NCBI GenBank assembly: GCA_944324375.1
Contig: CALUWB010000014.1
Span: forward strand, 1 to 39,272
Direction of reading: 5' to 3'
Source: Candidatus Gastranaerophilales bacterium
GTDB lineage: Bacteria > Cyanobacteriota > Vampirovibrionia > Gastranaerophilales > Gastranaerophilaceae
Length of the DNA: 39,272 nt
Position numbers and translations under genes: made by a program. The notes under the pieces were generated by a model, which made no database searches, was not told the origin of the DNA, and saw nothing but the letters and a program-made list of their open reading frames with translations. Of the stretch, positions 28,093-35,757 are shown in pieces; position 1 is the first letter of the stretch; each line of letters starts with the position of its first letter.

Positions 28093-30300
28093 ATGAAAGG
28101 AAATAATTTTTTATCGATAAATTCAAATTATAATGACTTTTCAAGTTTCGACTCTAAAGATATTAATAAGTATCTTTTAGAAAATCAAGAGGTTGTATTA
28201 AGTAAAGTATATGGCTTTATGCAGAGGCCTGATGATTTGTTATTAGTAACTGGGTTTTTCGGGACTGGAAAAACCCAGGTTGTTAAACATTTATTGAATT
28301 ACTTAGATAAAAGTGTTTTTTCATTTAATATTAATTGTTCTCAATCAATGCAATTAGATGATTTGTTATTATTTTTATGGGAACAATTTATTTCTTATCA
28401 GGAAAATACAGAAATTGCTTATCATTATAGGCATGTAAAATCGTTTCAGGATAAAATTGTTGGTTGTTTTTCTGAGTTAAAATCTAATCTTGTTATTACA
28501 TTATTTGATTTTGACTTAATTCAAGATTCTAATTATAAAGATATTTTAGATTTTATAATTGCAATATCAAATAATGAGAAAATAAAACTTATAATAATTT
28601 CTAAAACTTTTGATACTTCTTTAATTCCTGAAGATATTACTTATACTAAGGTGATTTTAAAAGCTTTATCTCGTTTGATTTTTGAAAAATATTTGCAAGA
28701 TAAAGCTATAAAAGCTACACCTCGGATATTTGATGAATTATATAAAATTACAAGAGGGTATTATTTTTATACTGAAATTACTTCATTAATTCTTTTAAAA
28801 AAAGATCTTTCTGTTAGTGATTTTCTTGTTGCTTATACAAATTCAGGAATGTCATTTGATAAGTTTTTGGCAAAAGCATTTATTAGTATGCTTCCTGATG
28901 ATACTTATAACTTATTGACGCTATTATCTCTAATTAGACATCCTGTAAATTCCCAATTATTAGATTATTTTGAGGCTTTTGATGATTTATCTGTCGAATA
29001 TCTAAAACAAAATAAGTTTATAAGAATTGAAAATGGGAATCTTATTTTAAGTAATTATTTTAGAAATTCTTTATTAGCTGAGTTGTCTGATGATATTGCA
29101 AATAAAATTCATTTGAATTTATTTAAGTTTTATAATTCTCAACTTCCTTTGAAGCCTAGCGAACGTTTAATCCTATTATCAAGGATAACAATGCGTTCAG
29201 AAATTGAATATCATAGTAGTTTTTTCTCTAATAGTGATAAGAATAATAGTGATAATAATTCTGTTGTAAATGTTGAAAATATGTCTTCAGAAGATTTATA
29301 TATAAATGCAACTAATCTATTTGATGATTTTAATTATAATGATGCTTTAAAGTATTATTTAGAATTGTTAAATAGAGATGATGTAAAAAAAACTGATGTT
29401 CAATTAAAACTGGCATTATTGTACGAAAAGATAGGAAATTGGAAATATGCATTGCACTATTATTTTATTTTAGTAAAGTATTACCAAGAAGTTTGTGATA
29501 ATTACATGTTGAATAGTATTAATTTAAACATTGCAAAAATATATTATCAATCATATAAAACAAATGATGCTATAAAAATATTATCTGAAATAATTTCATC
29601 TTCAAGTGATGTTGTTGTGGCTGTAGAAGCATATACTATATTAGGGAATATATATATATCGTTATCCGAAAAAAATAAAGCATATGAATTGTATAGTAAG
29701 GCTGTTGTATTAGCTAATAAAAATACAGAGATTAAAAATTTACCAGAATTATATTTCAAGTTTGCAATTTTAGCTGATGAAAATGAAAATACCAATATTG
29801 CAGTTGAATATTATAATAATTGTATAAATGTCTCAGATGATTCAAATAAATATAAATCTTTAGCATATTCTAATTTAGCTGATTTATATTTAGATTTTGA
29901 TAAAAAGCAAATCGCTCTTGAAAAATTTAAAGCAGCTTTTGATTTGGATCTTAAAAATGAAAATAACTATGGTATTTATTATACATCATCTAATATTGCA
30001 AAACTCCTTGTAAATACTAACCCAATAGAAGCATACGAGTATTTAAAACAAGCAAAAAAATTTGCGTTAAAAACAGATGATATATTTGCGATGGCAAATT
30101 CTGGATTGCATCTTGGAGATTATTATTCTAATAATAATAAAATTGATTTAGCTTTAAATGAATATTTTTCTGTGTTAGATTTGGTTAGGGATAAGTTTAA
30201 TGATGAAAATAAAAGGAAAATTTTGCTAAGGATTGATGACATAAAACTTAAAATTGGGGAAGATAAGTATAATGAGTTATTCGCAAATAAAAATAAATAG
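28093..30300 (+). CDS. AAA/STAND-like ATPase with C-terminal TPR repeats
   Basis: 735 aa. Walker A is GFFGTGKT (residues 54-61); a Walker B-like hydrophobic strand with acidic end (LVITLFDFDL) follows near residue 140. A winged-helix-like region is probable around 260-340. The C-terminal half (about 395-710) is made of tetratricopeptide-type helical repeats (for example DALKYYLELLNRDD, AVEAYTILGNIYISL). This is the STAND/MalT-like plan of an NTP-driven switch with a protein-binding superhelix. No DNA-binding or effector domain is seen at either end. Its end overlaps the possible upstream start of rsmG. Confidence 0.85.
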   Translation: MKGNNFLSINSNYNDFSSFDSKDINKYLLENQEVVLSKVYGFMQRPDDLLLVTGFFGTGKTQVVKHLLNYLDKSVFSFNINCSQSMQLDDLLLFLWEQFISYQENTEIAYHYRHVKSFQDKIVGCFSELKSNLVITLFDFDLIQDSNYKDILDFIIAISNNEKIKLIIISKTFDTSLIPEDITYTKVILKALSRLIFEKYLQDKAIKATPRIFDELYKITRGYYFYTEITSLILLKKDLSVSDFLVAYTNSGMSFDKFLAKAFISMLPDDTYNLLTLLSLIRHPVNSQLLDYFEAFDDLSVEYLKQNKFIRIENGNLILSNYFRNSLLAELSDDIANKIHLNLFKFYNSQLPLKPSERLILLSRITMRSEIEYHSSFFSNSDKNNSDNNSVVNVENMSSEDLYINATNLFDDFNYNDALKYYLELLNRDDVKKTDVQLKLALLYEKIGNWKYALHYYFILVKYYQEVCDNYMLNSINLNIAKIYYQSYKTNDAIKILSEIISSSSDVVVAVEAYTILGNIYISLSEKNKAYELYSKAVVLANKNTEIKNLPELYFKFAILADENENTNIAVEYYNNCINVSDDSNKYKSLAYSNLADLYLDFDKKQIALEKFKAAFDLDLKNENNYGIYYTSSNIAKLLVNTNPIEAYEYLKQAKKFALKTDDIFAMANSGLHLGDYYSNNNKIDLALNEYFSVLDLVRDKFNDENKRKILLRIDDIKLKIGEDKYNELFANKNK

Positions 30301-30886
30301 TGATTTCGAACAATTTAAAGCTGTTTTTTTAGAACAAAATTCCATTCTTAATTTAATTTCTAAAAATGAAGAAATGTTTTTGTATGAAAAACATATTTAT
30401 GATTCTTTAGCTATAAAATTATTTTTTGAAAAGTATCATGTGCAATCAGGGGATTTATTAGATATAGGTACTGGAGGAGGTTTTCCTGCTGTTCCTATTG
30501 CTATTGAGTATCCTAATTTTCAAGTTATAGCATTAGATAGTATAAGAAAAAAAATAAATGCTATTAATGCTATAAAAAGTGAATTGAATATTACAAATTT
30601 GGAACCTCTTTGTGATAGAGCTGAAAATATTAAAAATCAAACTTTTGAGATTATTACCTCAAGAGCAGTTGCACCTGTGTCATTACTTTTGAAATATGTT
30701 GCCCCATTACTAGCTGGCAATGGCTATTTTATTGCATATAAATCTAAAAAAGCAGAAGAAGAGTTAAGAGAAGCTCAAAGTGAATTGAAAAAATATAAAA
30801 TTAAATGTATCGATAAAATAGATTATACTTTACCATTAGATGAAAAATATGAAAGAAGCTTACTTATTTTTTCTAAATTTATTTAA
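30272..30886 (+). CDS. rsmG: 16S rRNA (guanine527-N7)-methyltransferase RsmG (GidB)
   Basis: 204 aa. The SAM-binding motif LLDIGTGGGFPAVPIAIEYP and the following ALDSIRKKINAI are the RsmG hallmark, and ITSRAVAPVSLLLKY is the conserved RAVA segment. RsmG methylates G527 of 16S rRNA; its loss gives low-level streptomycin resistance in other bacteria. A TTG at 30254 could extend the frame, but GGGGAAG stands about 9 nt before the ATG at 30272, so I use the latter. The gene begins inside the end of the AAA-TPR gene, which suggests translational coupling, and its stop overlaps the convergent 118-aa gene by 8 bp. Confidence 0.93.
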   Translation: MSYSQIKINSDFEQFKAVFLEQNSILNLISKNEEMFLYEKHIYDSLAIKLFFEKYHVQSGDLLDIGTGGGFPAVPIAIEYPNFQVIALDSIRKKINAINAIKSELNITNLEPLCDRAENIKNQTFEIITSRAVAPVSLLLKYVAPLLAGNGYFIAYKSKKAEEELREAQSELKKYKIKCIDKIDYTLPLDEKYERSLLIFSKFI

Positions 30887-31235
30887 TATTTAGAAATTTG
30901 CATATTTTTTTTATTATGTTTCTTGTATTTTTATCTTTTGGAAGTGCAACATTTGAATAGTAATTTTTGTAACTTTTAATTATATTTTGTGGTAGTGTTC
31001 TATTTTTTGATAATGTATCTGCTATAAATTCTAAATATTCATCTTGTTCTTCTTTGTAAGCAATATCTGTCGCTCTTATATCTTCATCGGCTTCATAATG
31101 AATTAATGCATGATAAGCTGTAATTATACTTGTATCATTAGTATCTTTAGGGAAGTTTAGTAATGCTTGTCTAACTGGCATTTGACCCGTTAATACTAAA
31201 ATTATTAATCTAGAAACAAGGATTCTATCATTCAT
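30879..31235 (-). CDS. unknown 118-aa helical protein
   Basis: No recognised family. It looks all-helical: a hydrophobic N-terminal helix (ILVSRLIILVLTG), then QALLNFP, an acidic middle with DIAYKEEQDEYLEFIADTL, and a basic C-terminus. No signal peptide cleavage site and no cysteine except one near the end. On the minus strand TAAAAT ends 8 nt before the ATG and there is no SD. It lies 26 nt after a predicted lipoprotein gene on the same strand. Confidence 0.6.
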   Translation of the reverse strand: MNDRILVSRLIILVLTGQMPVRQALLNFPKDTNDTSIITAYHALIHYEADEDIRATDIAYKEEQDEYLEFIADTLSKNRTLPQNIIKSYKNYYSNVALPKDKNTRNIIKKICKFLNIK

Positions 31236-31242
31236 AACTTTA

Positions 31243-31248
31243 ATTTTA
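31243..31248 (-). promoter_or_regulatory. -10 hexamer at a start codon (possible leaderless start)
   Basis: TAAAAT on the minus strand ends 8 nt before the ATG at 31235. The -35 is poor, and the gene could also be read through from the upstream lipoprotein gene. Confidence 0.35.
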
Positions 31249-31261
31249 GTACAAAAATTTG

Positions 31262-31534
31262 CTAAGGCATATTGATATTGATAATATTAAAATCTGGGTT
31301 TTTAATATCTTCCGGTCCTAAGTCAAAATTATAGTTTATTTGTTTTTCATCTCCAAGATTAATTATATTATTTGATGTATTATCATCCTTTTTTTGTTTT
31401 AACATTTTAGAATACTTAGATTCGTGGTTAATAATAATTTTAGTTTTCTTTTTTATATTACAAGCTGAAACAATCATTATTGAACTAATAATGAAGCAAA
31501 TTATAATAAAAATATTAACATATTTAATATTCAT
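31262..31534 (-). CDS. small predicted lipoprotein
   Basis: 90 aa: a hydrophobic N-terminal segment (residues 8-23) ends in IVSAC (Cys25), an acceptable lipobox, followed by a KKK and an N/K/D-rich tail without fold signature. Function unknown. An almost perfect extended -10 stands 7 nt before the ATG and no SD is seen. Confidence 0.6.
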   Translation of the reverse strand: MNIKYVNIFIIICFIISSIMIVSACNIKKKTKIIINHESKYSKMLKQKKDDNTSNNIINLGDEKQINYNFDLGPEDIKNPDFNIININMP

Positions 31535-31540
31535 ATACTA

Positions 31541-31549
31541 ATTATAACA
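31541..31549 (-). promoter_or_regulatory. perfect extended -10 predicting a leaderless mRNA
   Basis: On the minus strand TGTTATAAT is followed by 6 nt and then the ATG at 31534, so the expected transcription start equals the translation start. Confidence 0.6.
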
Positions 31550-31578
31550 TTCTTTTTAATTATTTCTATAGTTAATAT

Positions 31579-31719
31579 TTAATTTAGACCAGATACACTA
31601 AGTATTCTTTCTTTCATAAATTCAATATAATCATTTGTTATTTCATCAAAATTTTCACTATTTTTTACTAATGTTTCAAGTTCAACGATGATATGCTCAT
31701 TTCTAAGTTGATTATACAT
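31579..31719 (-). CDS. 46-aa small acidic protein
   Basis: A short frame starting MYNQLRNEHIIVEL and ending SVSGLN, predicted helical and rich in E, N and I. The strong purine-rich AAGGGGG about 7 nt before the ATG supports translation. No similarity is recognised. It lies between the lipoprotein gene (same strand, 44 bp downstream) and the divergent EF-hand-like gene. Confidence 0.5.
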   Translation of the reverse strand: MYNQLRNEHIIVELETLVKNSENFDEITNDYIEFMKERILSVSGLN

Positions 31720-31878
31720 CTCACACCCCCTTATCTACATAGTTTTAAAACGGCTTATGTTAAATTTTCTTTAGTAAATGTTAAGAATTTGTTACATTTT
31801 TAAATAAAAAAGTCAATTTTAAAAAATAAAAAAACTTTTAATAAGAGTAAGTTGGGATATTAAAAGGGGATATTTATT

Positions 31879-33315
31879 ATGGGAATTAATGAAGTTAAAT
31901 CAAACACAACAAATGTAAATACTACAAAATTATCAAAAGAAGAAATCGCAAAAAGACAAGAAGAATTTAAGAAAATTCAAGAAAATGGTCATGAAATTGT
32001 AATTTCTGCAAAAGGTAACAATTCCGGTGTTTCATATGACTATATGGATAGATTAAATAAAGATATTGAAGCTGGAATATTTGAAGATAAAGATGCTGAT
32101 GGTTTTACTAATAAAGATAAAAGAGCATTAGGGAATGAGTTTACAAGTGTATTTAGTGAACATGGTTATAGTACTAAGTTTACAAGAATGCAAAAAGGTG
32201 ATAGCTTTGCAATCAGTTACGATGATTATGTAAGATTAGCAAATGCTGCTGGATATGTTTTAAAAGAAGAAACACCAGTAGAACCAGTTGTAACAGAACC
32301 AGTTGTAGAACAACAAGTTGTTCCTCAAGAAGTAAAAAAACAAGAAACAACTCCAACTGAAGTTAAAACTGTTACAGATAATACTCAAGTAGATGAAAAT
32401 CAAGGCGAAGATGTAATAGTTGAATTTGAAACTACAACAGTTACTGATTCAGAAGGAAATGTTATTGATAAGAAATCAAAATCAACTGTAACTCCATTAT
32501 TTGGAACTGCAACAGCTAAAAAAACAACAGTAACAGAACCAGATGCTCTTCCTGCTCAAGCACCTAAAGATAAGCAAACATCTGCTCCAGCAGAAGCACC
32601 AGTTACTCCAGTTGTAAATTCAACTAAAGATGTTAAAACACCAGTAGCTCAAGCTCCAGTAACTGAAACTCCAGCTGTAACACCGGCAGCTCAAACAGAA
32701 GAAACATCAGCTGAAGAACAAATTACATCTGCATTAAATAATGATCCAGAACTTCAAGGAAAAACTCCTGAAGAACGTGCTAAAATTTTATCTGCTAGAG
32801 AATTTAATTTATCTCGTCAAATCAGAGATTTAGAAAAAACTACAGTTACAGAAACTAAATCTAGATTTTTAGGTTTAGGTAAAAAGCAAGTAACAAGAAA
32901 TTTAACTGCAGAAGAAATTCAAGCAAGACAAGCTCAAGCAAATGAAATGAAAGCCGAATTAGATAATACAAAAAAATTATCAACATATGTTGATTCTGTT
33001 GAAAATCAAAAATATTGGTTAGGTAAATATGCTTCTCAAAACTTAAAAGATACATCAGGTAATGTAGTTGCTGATTATCCAGATTATTACAGAGTAGTAG
33101 TTACAGATGCTCAAGGTAATGAACAAAAAGTTGCAAGAGTTGATACATATAATCCAAAAACTTATAGTTATGATTCAAAATATTATTCATTAGATGTTCA
33201 AAAAGTTGGTGATCCTAATATGGGATATGGTGAATATTATTCTGTAGTTCCAGATATGAATAATGAATTAACAGATATCACTCCAAGAAAAGATGAATAT
33301 AAAACTGCAAGATAA
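31879..33315 (+). CDS. Pro/Thr/Val-rich protein with EF-hand/dockerin-like loop, signal-less
   Basis: 478 aa, no signal peptide. Residues 70-80 form a DxDxDG calcium-loop (D70, D72, D74, G75; D80), lacking the Glu at position 12 and so closer to the dockerin/bacterial type. A Pro/Thr/Val/Gln-rich disordered linker spans about 130-285, with repeated VTEP/APVT-type units; a charged coiled-coil segment (about 285-375) and a Tyr/Asp-rich C-terminal part follow. AGGGGATA gives an SD about 9 nt from the ATG. The make-up suggests an exported or surface-acting protein using a non-Sec route, but this is inference. A bidirectional hairpin terminator follows. Confidence 0.75.
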   Translation: MGINEVKSNTTNVNTTKLSKEEIAKRQEEFKKIQENGHEIVISAKGNNSGVSYDYMDRLNKDIEAGIFEDKDADGFTNKDKRALGNEFTSVFSEHGYSTKFTRMQKGDSFAISYDDYVRLANAAGYVLKEETPVEPVVTEPVVEQQVVPQEVKKQETTPTEVKTVTDNTQVDENQGEDVIVEFETTTVTDSEGNVIDKKSKSTVTPLFGTATAKKTTVTEPDALPAQAPKDKQTSAPAEAPVTPVVNSTKDVKTPVAQAPVTETPAVTPAAQTEETSAEEQITSALNNDPELQGKTPEERAKILSAREFNLSRQIRDLEKTTVTETKSRFLGLGKKQVTRNLTAEEIQARQAQANEMKAELDNTKKLSTYVDSVENQKYWLGKYASQNLKDTSGNVVADYPDYYRVVVTDAQGNEQKVARVDTYNPKTYSYDSKYYSLDVQKVGDPNMGYGEYYSVVPDMNNELTDITPRKDEYKTAR

Positions 33316-33335
33316 TTAAATAATAATTAAAAATC

Positions 33336-33370
33336 AAAGCCTCTAGTTATTTATAACTAGGGGTTTTGTT
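33336..33370 (+). terminator. hairpin terminator between convergent genes
   Basis: Stem 33340-33349 with 33354-33363 (10 bp, one G-U), TTTA loop, A-rich entry and T-rich exit, so it can act from both sides. It ends the EF-hand-like gene and probably the phosphatase gene. Confidence 0.8.
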
Positions 33371-33373
33371 ATT

Positions 33374-34054
33374 TTACCATGATTTATATCCTGTAATAAT
33401 TGATATAAAAGATGAATGTGCATGTTCTGTTGCTTTTTTTACATTATTGTTAAATCTGTTTTTTAAGTATTTTATTGGATTAAGTGTTTTTTTATTAATA
33501 TCTTTTCTATTAAAAAAATTTTGCTCGTAAAAATGTTTATTAATAACTTCATCCATTTTTTCTGTGTATTTGATAACACCTAACTTATTAAATACTTTAT
33601 TTATATTTTCTCCTTTTGTTAAATCATAATATGCAGCCATATGAGCTGTCCTATGACTTCCCGAATTGCAATGAAATAATGTTTTGCCCCCATGTTCTCC
33701 TGTTTTTTTGACACTTTGTGCAATTGTTTCAAATTCTTTTGCTGTTGGATATTCCCCTTTTAAATAACTAAATGGATGCCTAATATATTTAATTCCTAAT
33801 TGTTTGCAAGCTAGCTTTTCAATAAATTTAAAACCTCTAATTCCAAAATGTCTAAAATCATATATTTGAGTAACTCCTTCTTTTTTTAAGTCAATCAAAT
33901 CAGAAATTTTAGGATGTGGCCCTCTTATTAAGTAATCATCAACTTTTTTGTATTTATTACTTAGCTGATGAGGTTTATAAAATTTTTGATAAATATTTAT
34001 TAGTTTCATATTTAATTTAAATACTCTAAAGAAATTTTTTGCCCAAATAATCAT
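33374..34054 (-). CDS. dual-specificity/tyrosine-type phosphatase (CX5R)
   Basis: 226 aa. The active-site loop HCNSGSHRT matches HCxxGxxR of cysteine phosphatases, and the preceding RGPHP-ISDLIDLKKEGVTQIYDFR segment is the usual start of the atypical dual-specificity fold. The enzyme would remove phosphate from Tyr/Ser/Thr or from a phospholipid or glucan. The C-terminal extension (about 165-226) is basic with no known motif. Two starts are possible (Met1 and Met16), neither with an SD. It lies next to the EF-hand protease and glucan-dikinase-like genes; laforin/SEX4-type glucan phosphatases also belong to this fold, which makes a glucan substrate a testable idea. Confidence 0.8.
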   Translation of the reverse strand: MIIWAKNFFRVFKLNMKLINIYQKFYKPHQLSNKYKKVDDYLIRGPHPKISDLIDLKKEGVTQIYDFRHFGIRGFKFIEKLACKQLGIKYIRHPFSYLKGEYPTAKEFETIAQSVKKTGEHGGKTLFHCNSGSHRTAHMAAYYDLTKGENINKVFNKLGVIKYTEKMDEVINKHFYEQNFFNRKDINKKTLNPIKYLKNRFNNNVKKATEHAHSSFISIITGYKSW

Positions 34055-34156
34055 TTTTTATATTTGTTAACCAATGTTAAAATAATTTTTTAATCTGAAA
34101 TTGAATAAATATTGTATACTTTATATTTTTGTAAGCTTATATATAAGAGAGTTTTA

Positions 34157-35677
34157 ATGAATTCCGAACAAATTAATAATGTGAAAGTGAATAGTGTTGT
34201 AAATTCAGAGAATGCTGTTGATAAATCTTTGAAACCAATAGAAAGAAAAGTTTTTGATTCAGTATTTAGTGATAAAGAACTTGAATTTATTGATTCCAAT
34301 AAAGACGGTTCTGTATCTATACTTGAGGTGGAAAATTATATTAATTCAAATACTTCTACCGATGAAGTTTTGAATAAAATTGCAAATATTATGGGGATTG
34401 AATTAACATCTTCTGTGCCTATAGCTAATAATTATGAATTTAAATCAACAGCAAATAAAATTTTAGATTCGCTTATAAAAATTGATACAGACCAAAATAA
34501 TGATATTACTATTAGTGAAATTGATTCAGCTGAAAATTTAACTGAAGAAGAAAAAGTTCTAATAAATAAAATGTTTGGTTTAGCTGATGGAAAAATAAAT
34601 AATAAACAAGGTCGATTTGGTTCTTGTTGGGCATTAGCAGCAGCTTATGGTGTTAGTATTGCTAATCCAGAGATGTTTAAGCAAGTTGTTAAAAGGGATG
34701 AAGAAGGTAATGTGCTTGTTACCTTTTATGGATTAAAAGATGAACCTTTTGTTTCTAAGATTGATAGACATGTTATTCAAGGTATCTTAAAGTCTAGAAC
34801 AAGATTAGTAAATTCAAATATGCAAAATGGTTATATCTCTTCAAGACAATATTATAGTTCAGATCCTGATGCTGTCGCAGTGGAGTTAGCTTTTCAAAAT
34901 TTTGATAATTATATAGAAAAATTAAAACGAGAACAAAAAGAAAATATTCTTGATTATGTTAAAAATTCAGAACCAATACCTCCTGAAAAACCAAGTTTAG
35001 ACTTGATTTCTAAAGATATGACAAATGATGATTTAGAAATAATTTTGAATTATTATAAAAATTCTGACTGTGAAAACAAAGAAAATTATTTGATTCCATA
35101 TGATGTGGAATATTTAAATGATGAGATTCTTGAGAATATAAAGCAATATATTGAACGTTCGACCCCTATCACACCTGAAAAACCTACAGAAAAGGACTGC
35201 GAACATAATTATCAGGTTTTAAGTAATTATATAAAAAATTCAGACTCAAAAACGGTTCAAAAACCTAAATTATATTCTTATTATAATAATGTTGGAAGTG
35301 TTTCAGAAGGAGGTTTCCCCGGAAATGCTATAAAATTGATGCTTGGTGGTACTCTAGAGTCATATAAAGGTTACAATTATGATAATTCTACAGGAGAATA
35401 TACTAAGCTATCAAAACAACAAAGAAATCAACTTGTAAGCCTATTGCAAGATAAAGGAACTCTTCAAGGCAAAAACAAAGTTTATTCAATAGCGTTTAAA
35501 GATTCAAATAATGAATTATATTCACATCACGCATATACTGTAGTTGATTCAGATGATAAATATATTTATTTGGTAAATCCTCATGATACTAATGCAGAGC
35601 CTATACCATATCCTATAAATAAAGCTATAAAGAATCTAAGTATTCTTCAAATTAATACTTTACCAACTAATTTATAA
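34157..35677 (+). CDS. EF-hand papain/calpain-like cysteine protease, signal-less
   Basis: 506 aa. Two calcium loops, DSNKDGSVSILE (residues 46-57, canonical) and DTDQNNDITISE (110-121), precede a papain-fold domain: oxyanion Q151 and nucleophile C157 in QGRFGSCWALAAAYG, H457/H458 in SHHAYTVVD and N474 in LVNPHD. The HAYTVV and NPxD elements are closer to calpain than to papain. A basic/acidic insertion with repeated Y-KNS(D/E) and P-EKP units occupies about 265-375. The start is the ATG at 34157 with AAGAGAG upstream; a longer in-frame ATG at 34112 lacks one. No signal peptide. Confidence 0.85.
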   Translation: MNSEQINNVKVNSVVNSENAVDKSLKPIERKVFDSVFSDKELEFIDSNKDGSVSILEVENYINSNTSTDEVLNKIANIMGIELTSSVPIANNYEFKSTANKILDSLIKIDTDQNNDITISEIDSAENLTEEEKVLINKMFGLADGKINNKQGRFGSCWALAAAYGVSIANPEMFKQVVKRDEEGNVLVTFYGLKDEPFVSKIDRHVIQGILKSRTRLVNSNMQNGYISSRQYYSSDPDAVAVELAFQNFDNYIEKLKREQKENILDYVKNSEPIPPEKPSLDLISKDMTNDDLEIILNYYKNSDCENKENYLIPYDVEYLNDEILENIKQYIERSTPITPEKPTEKDCEHNYQVLSNYIKNSDSKTVQKPKLYSYYNNVGSVSEGGFPGNAIKLMLGGTLESYKGYNYDNSTGEYTKLSKQQRNQLVSLLQDKGTLQGKNKVYSIAFKDSNNELYSHHAYTVVDSDDKYIYLVNPHDTNAEPIPYPINKAIKNLSILQINTLPTNL

Positions 35678-35757
35678 TTAGTTTTAGCAAAAATATTTTT
35701 TAGCATTTTTATTTTATAAATAATTCTTGAGTTAAGCTGTATAAAATAGTAATAAAA

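Noticed and set aside
27785-28096. 103-codon plus-strand frame over the 34-aa gene and the promoter of the ATPase
   Set aside because: It overlaps a better supported minus-strand microprotein and a promoter, and its sequence looks random and Ile/Asn-rich.
29547-29795. 82-codon minus-strand frame inside the ATPase-TPR gene
   Set aside because: Antisense shadow of TPR repeats with no SD or motif.
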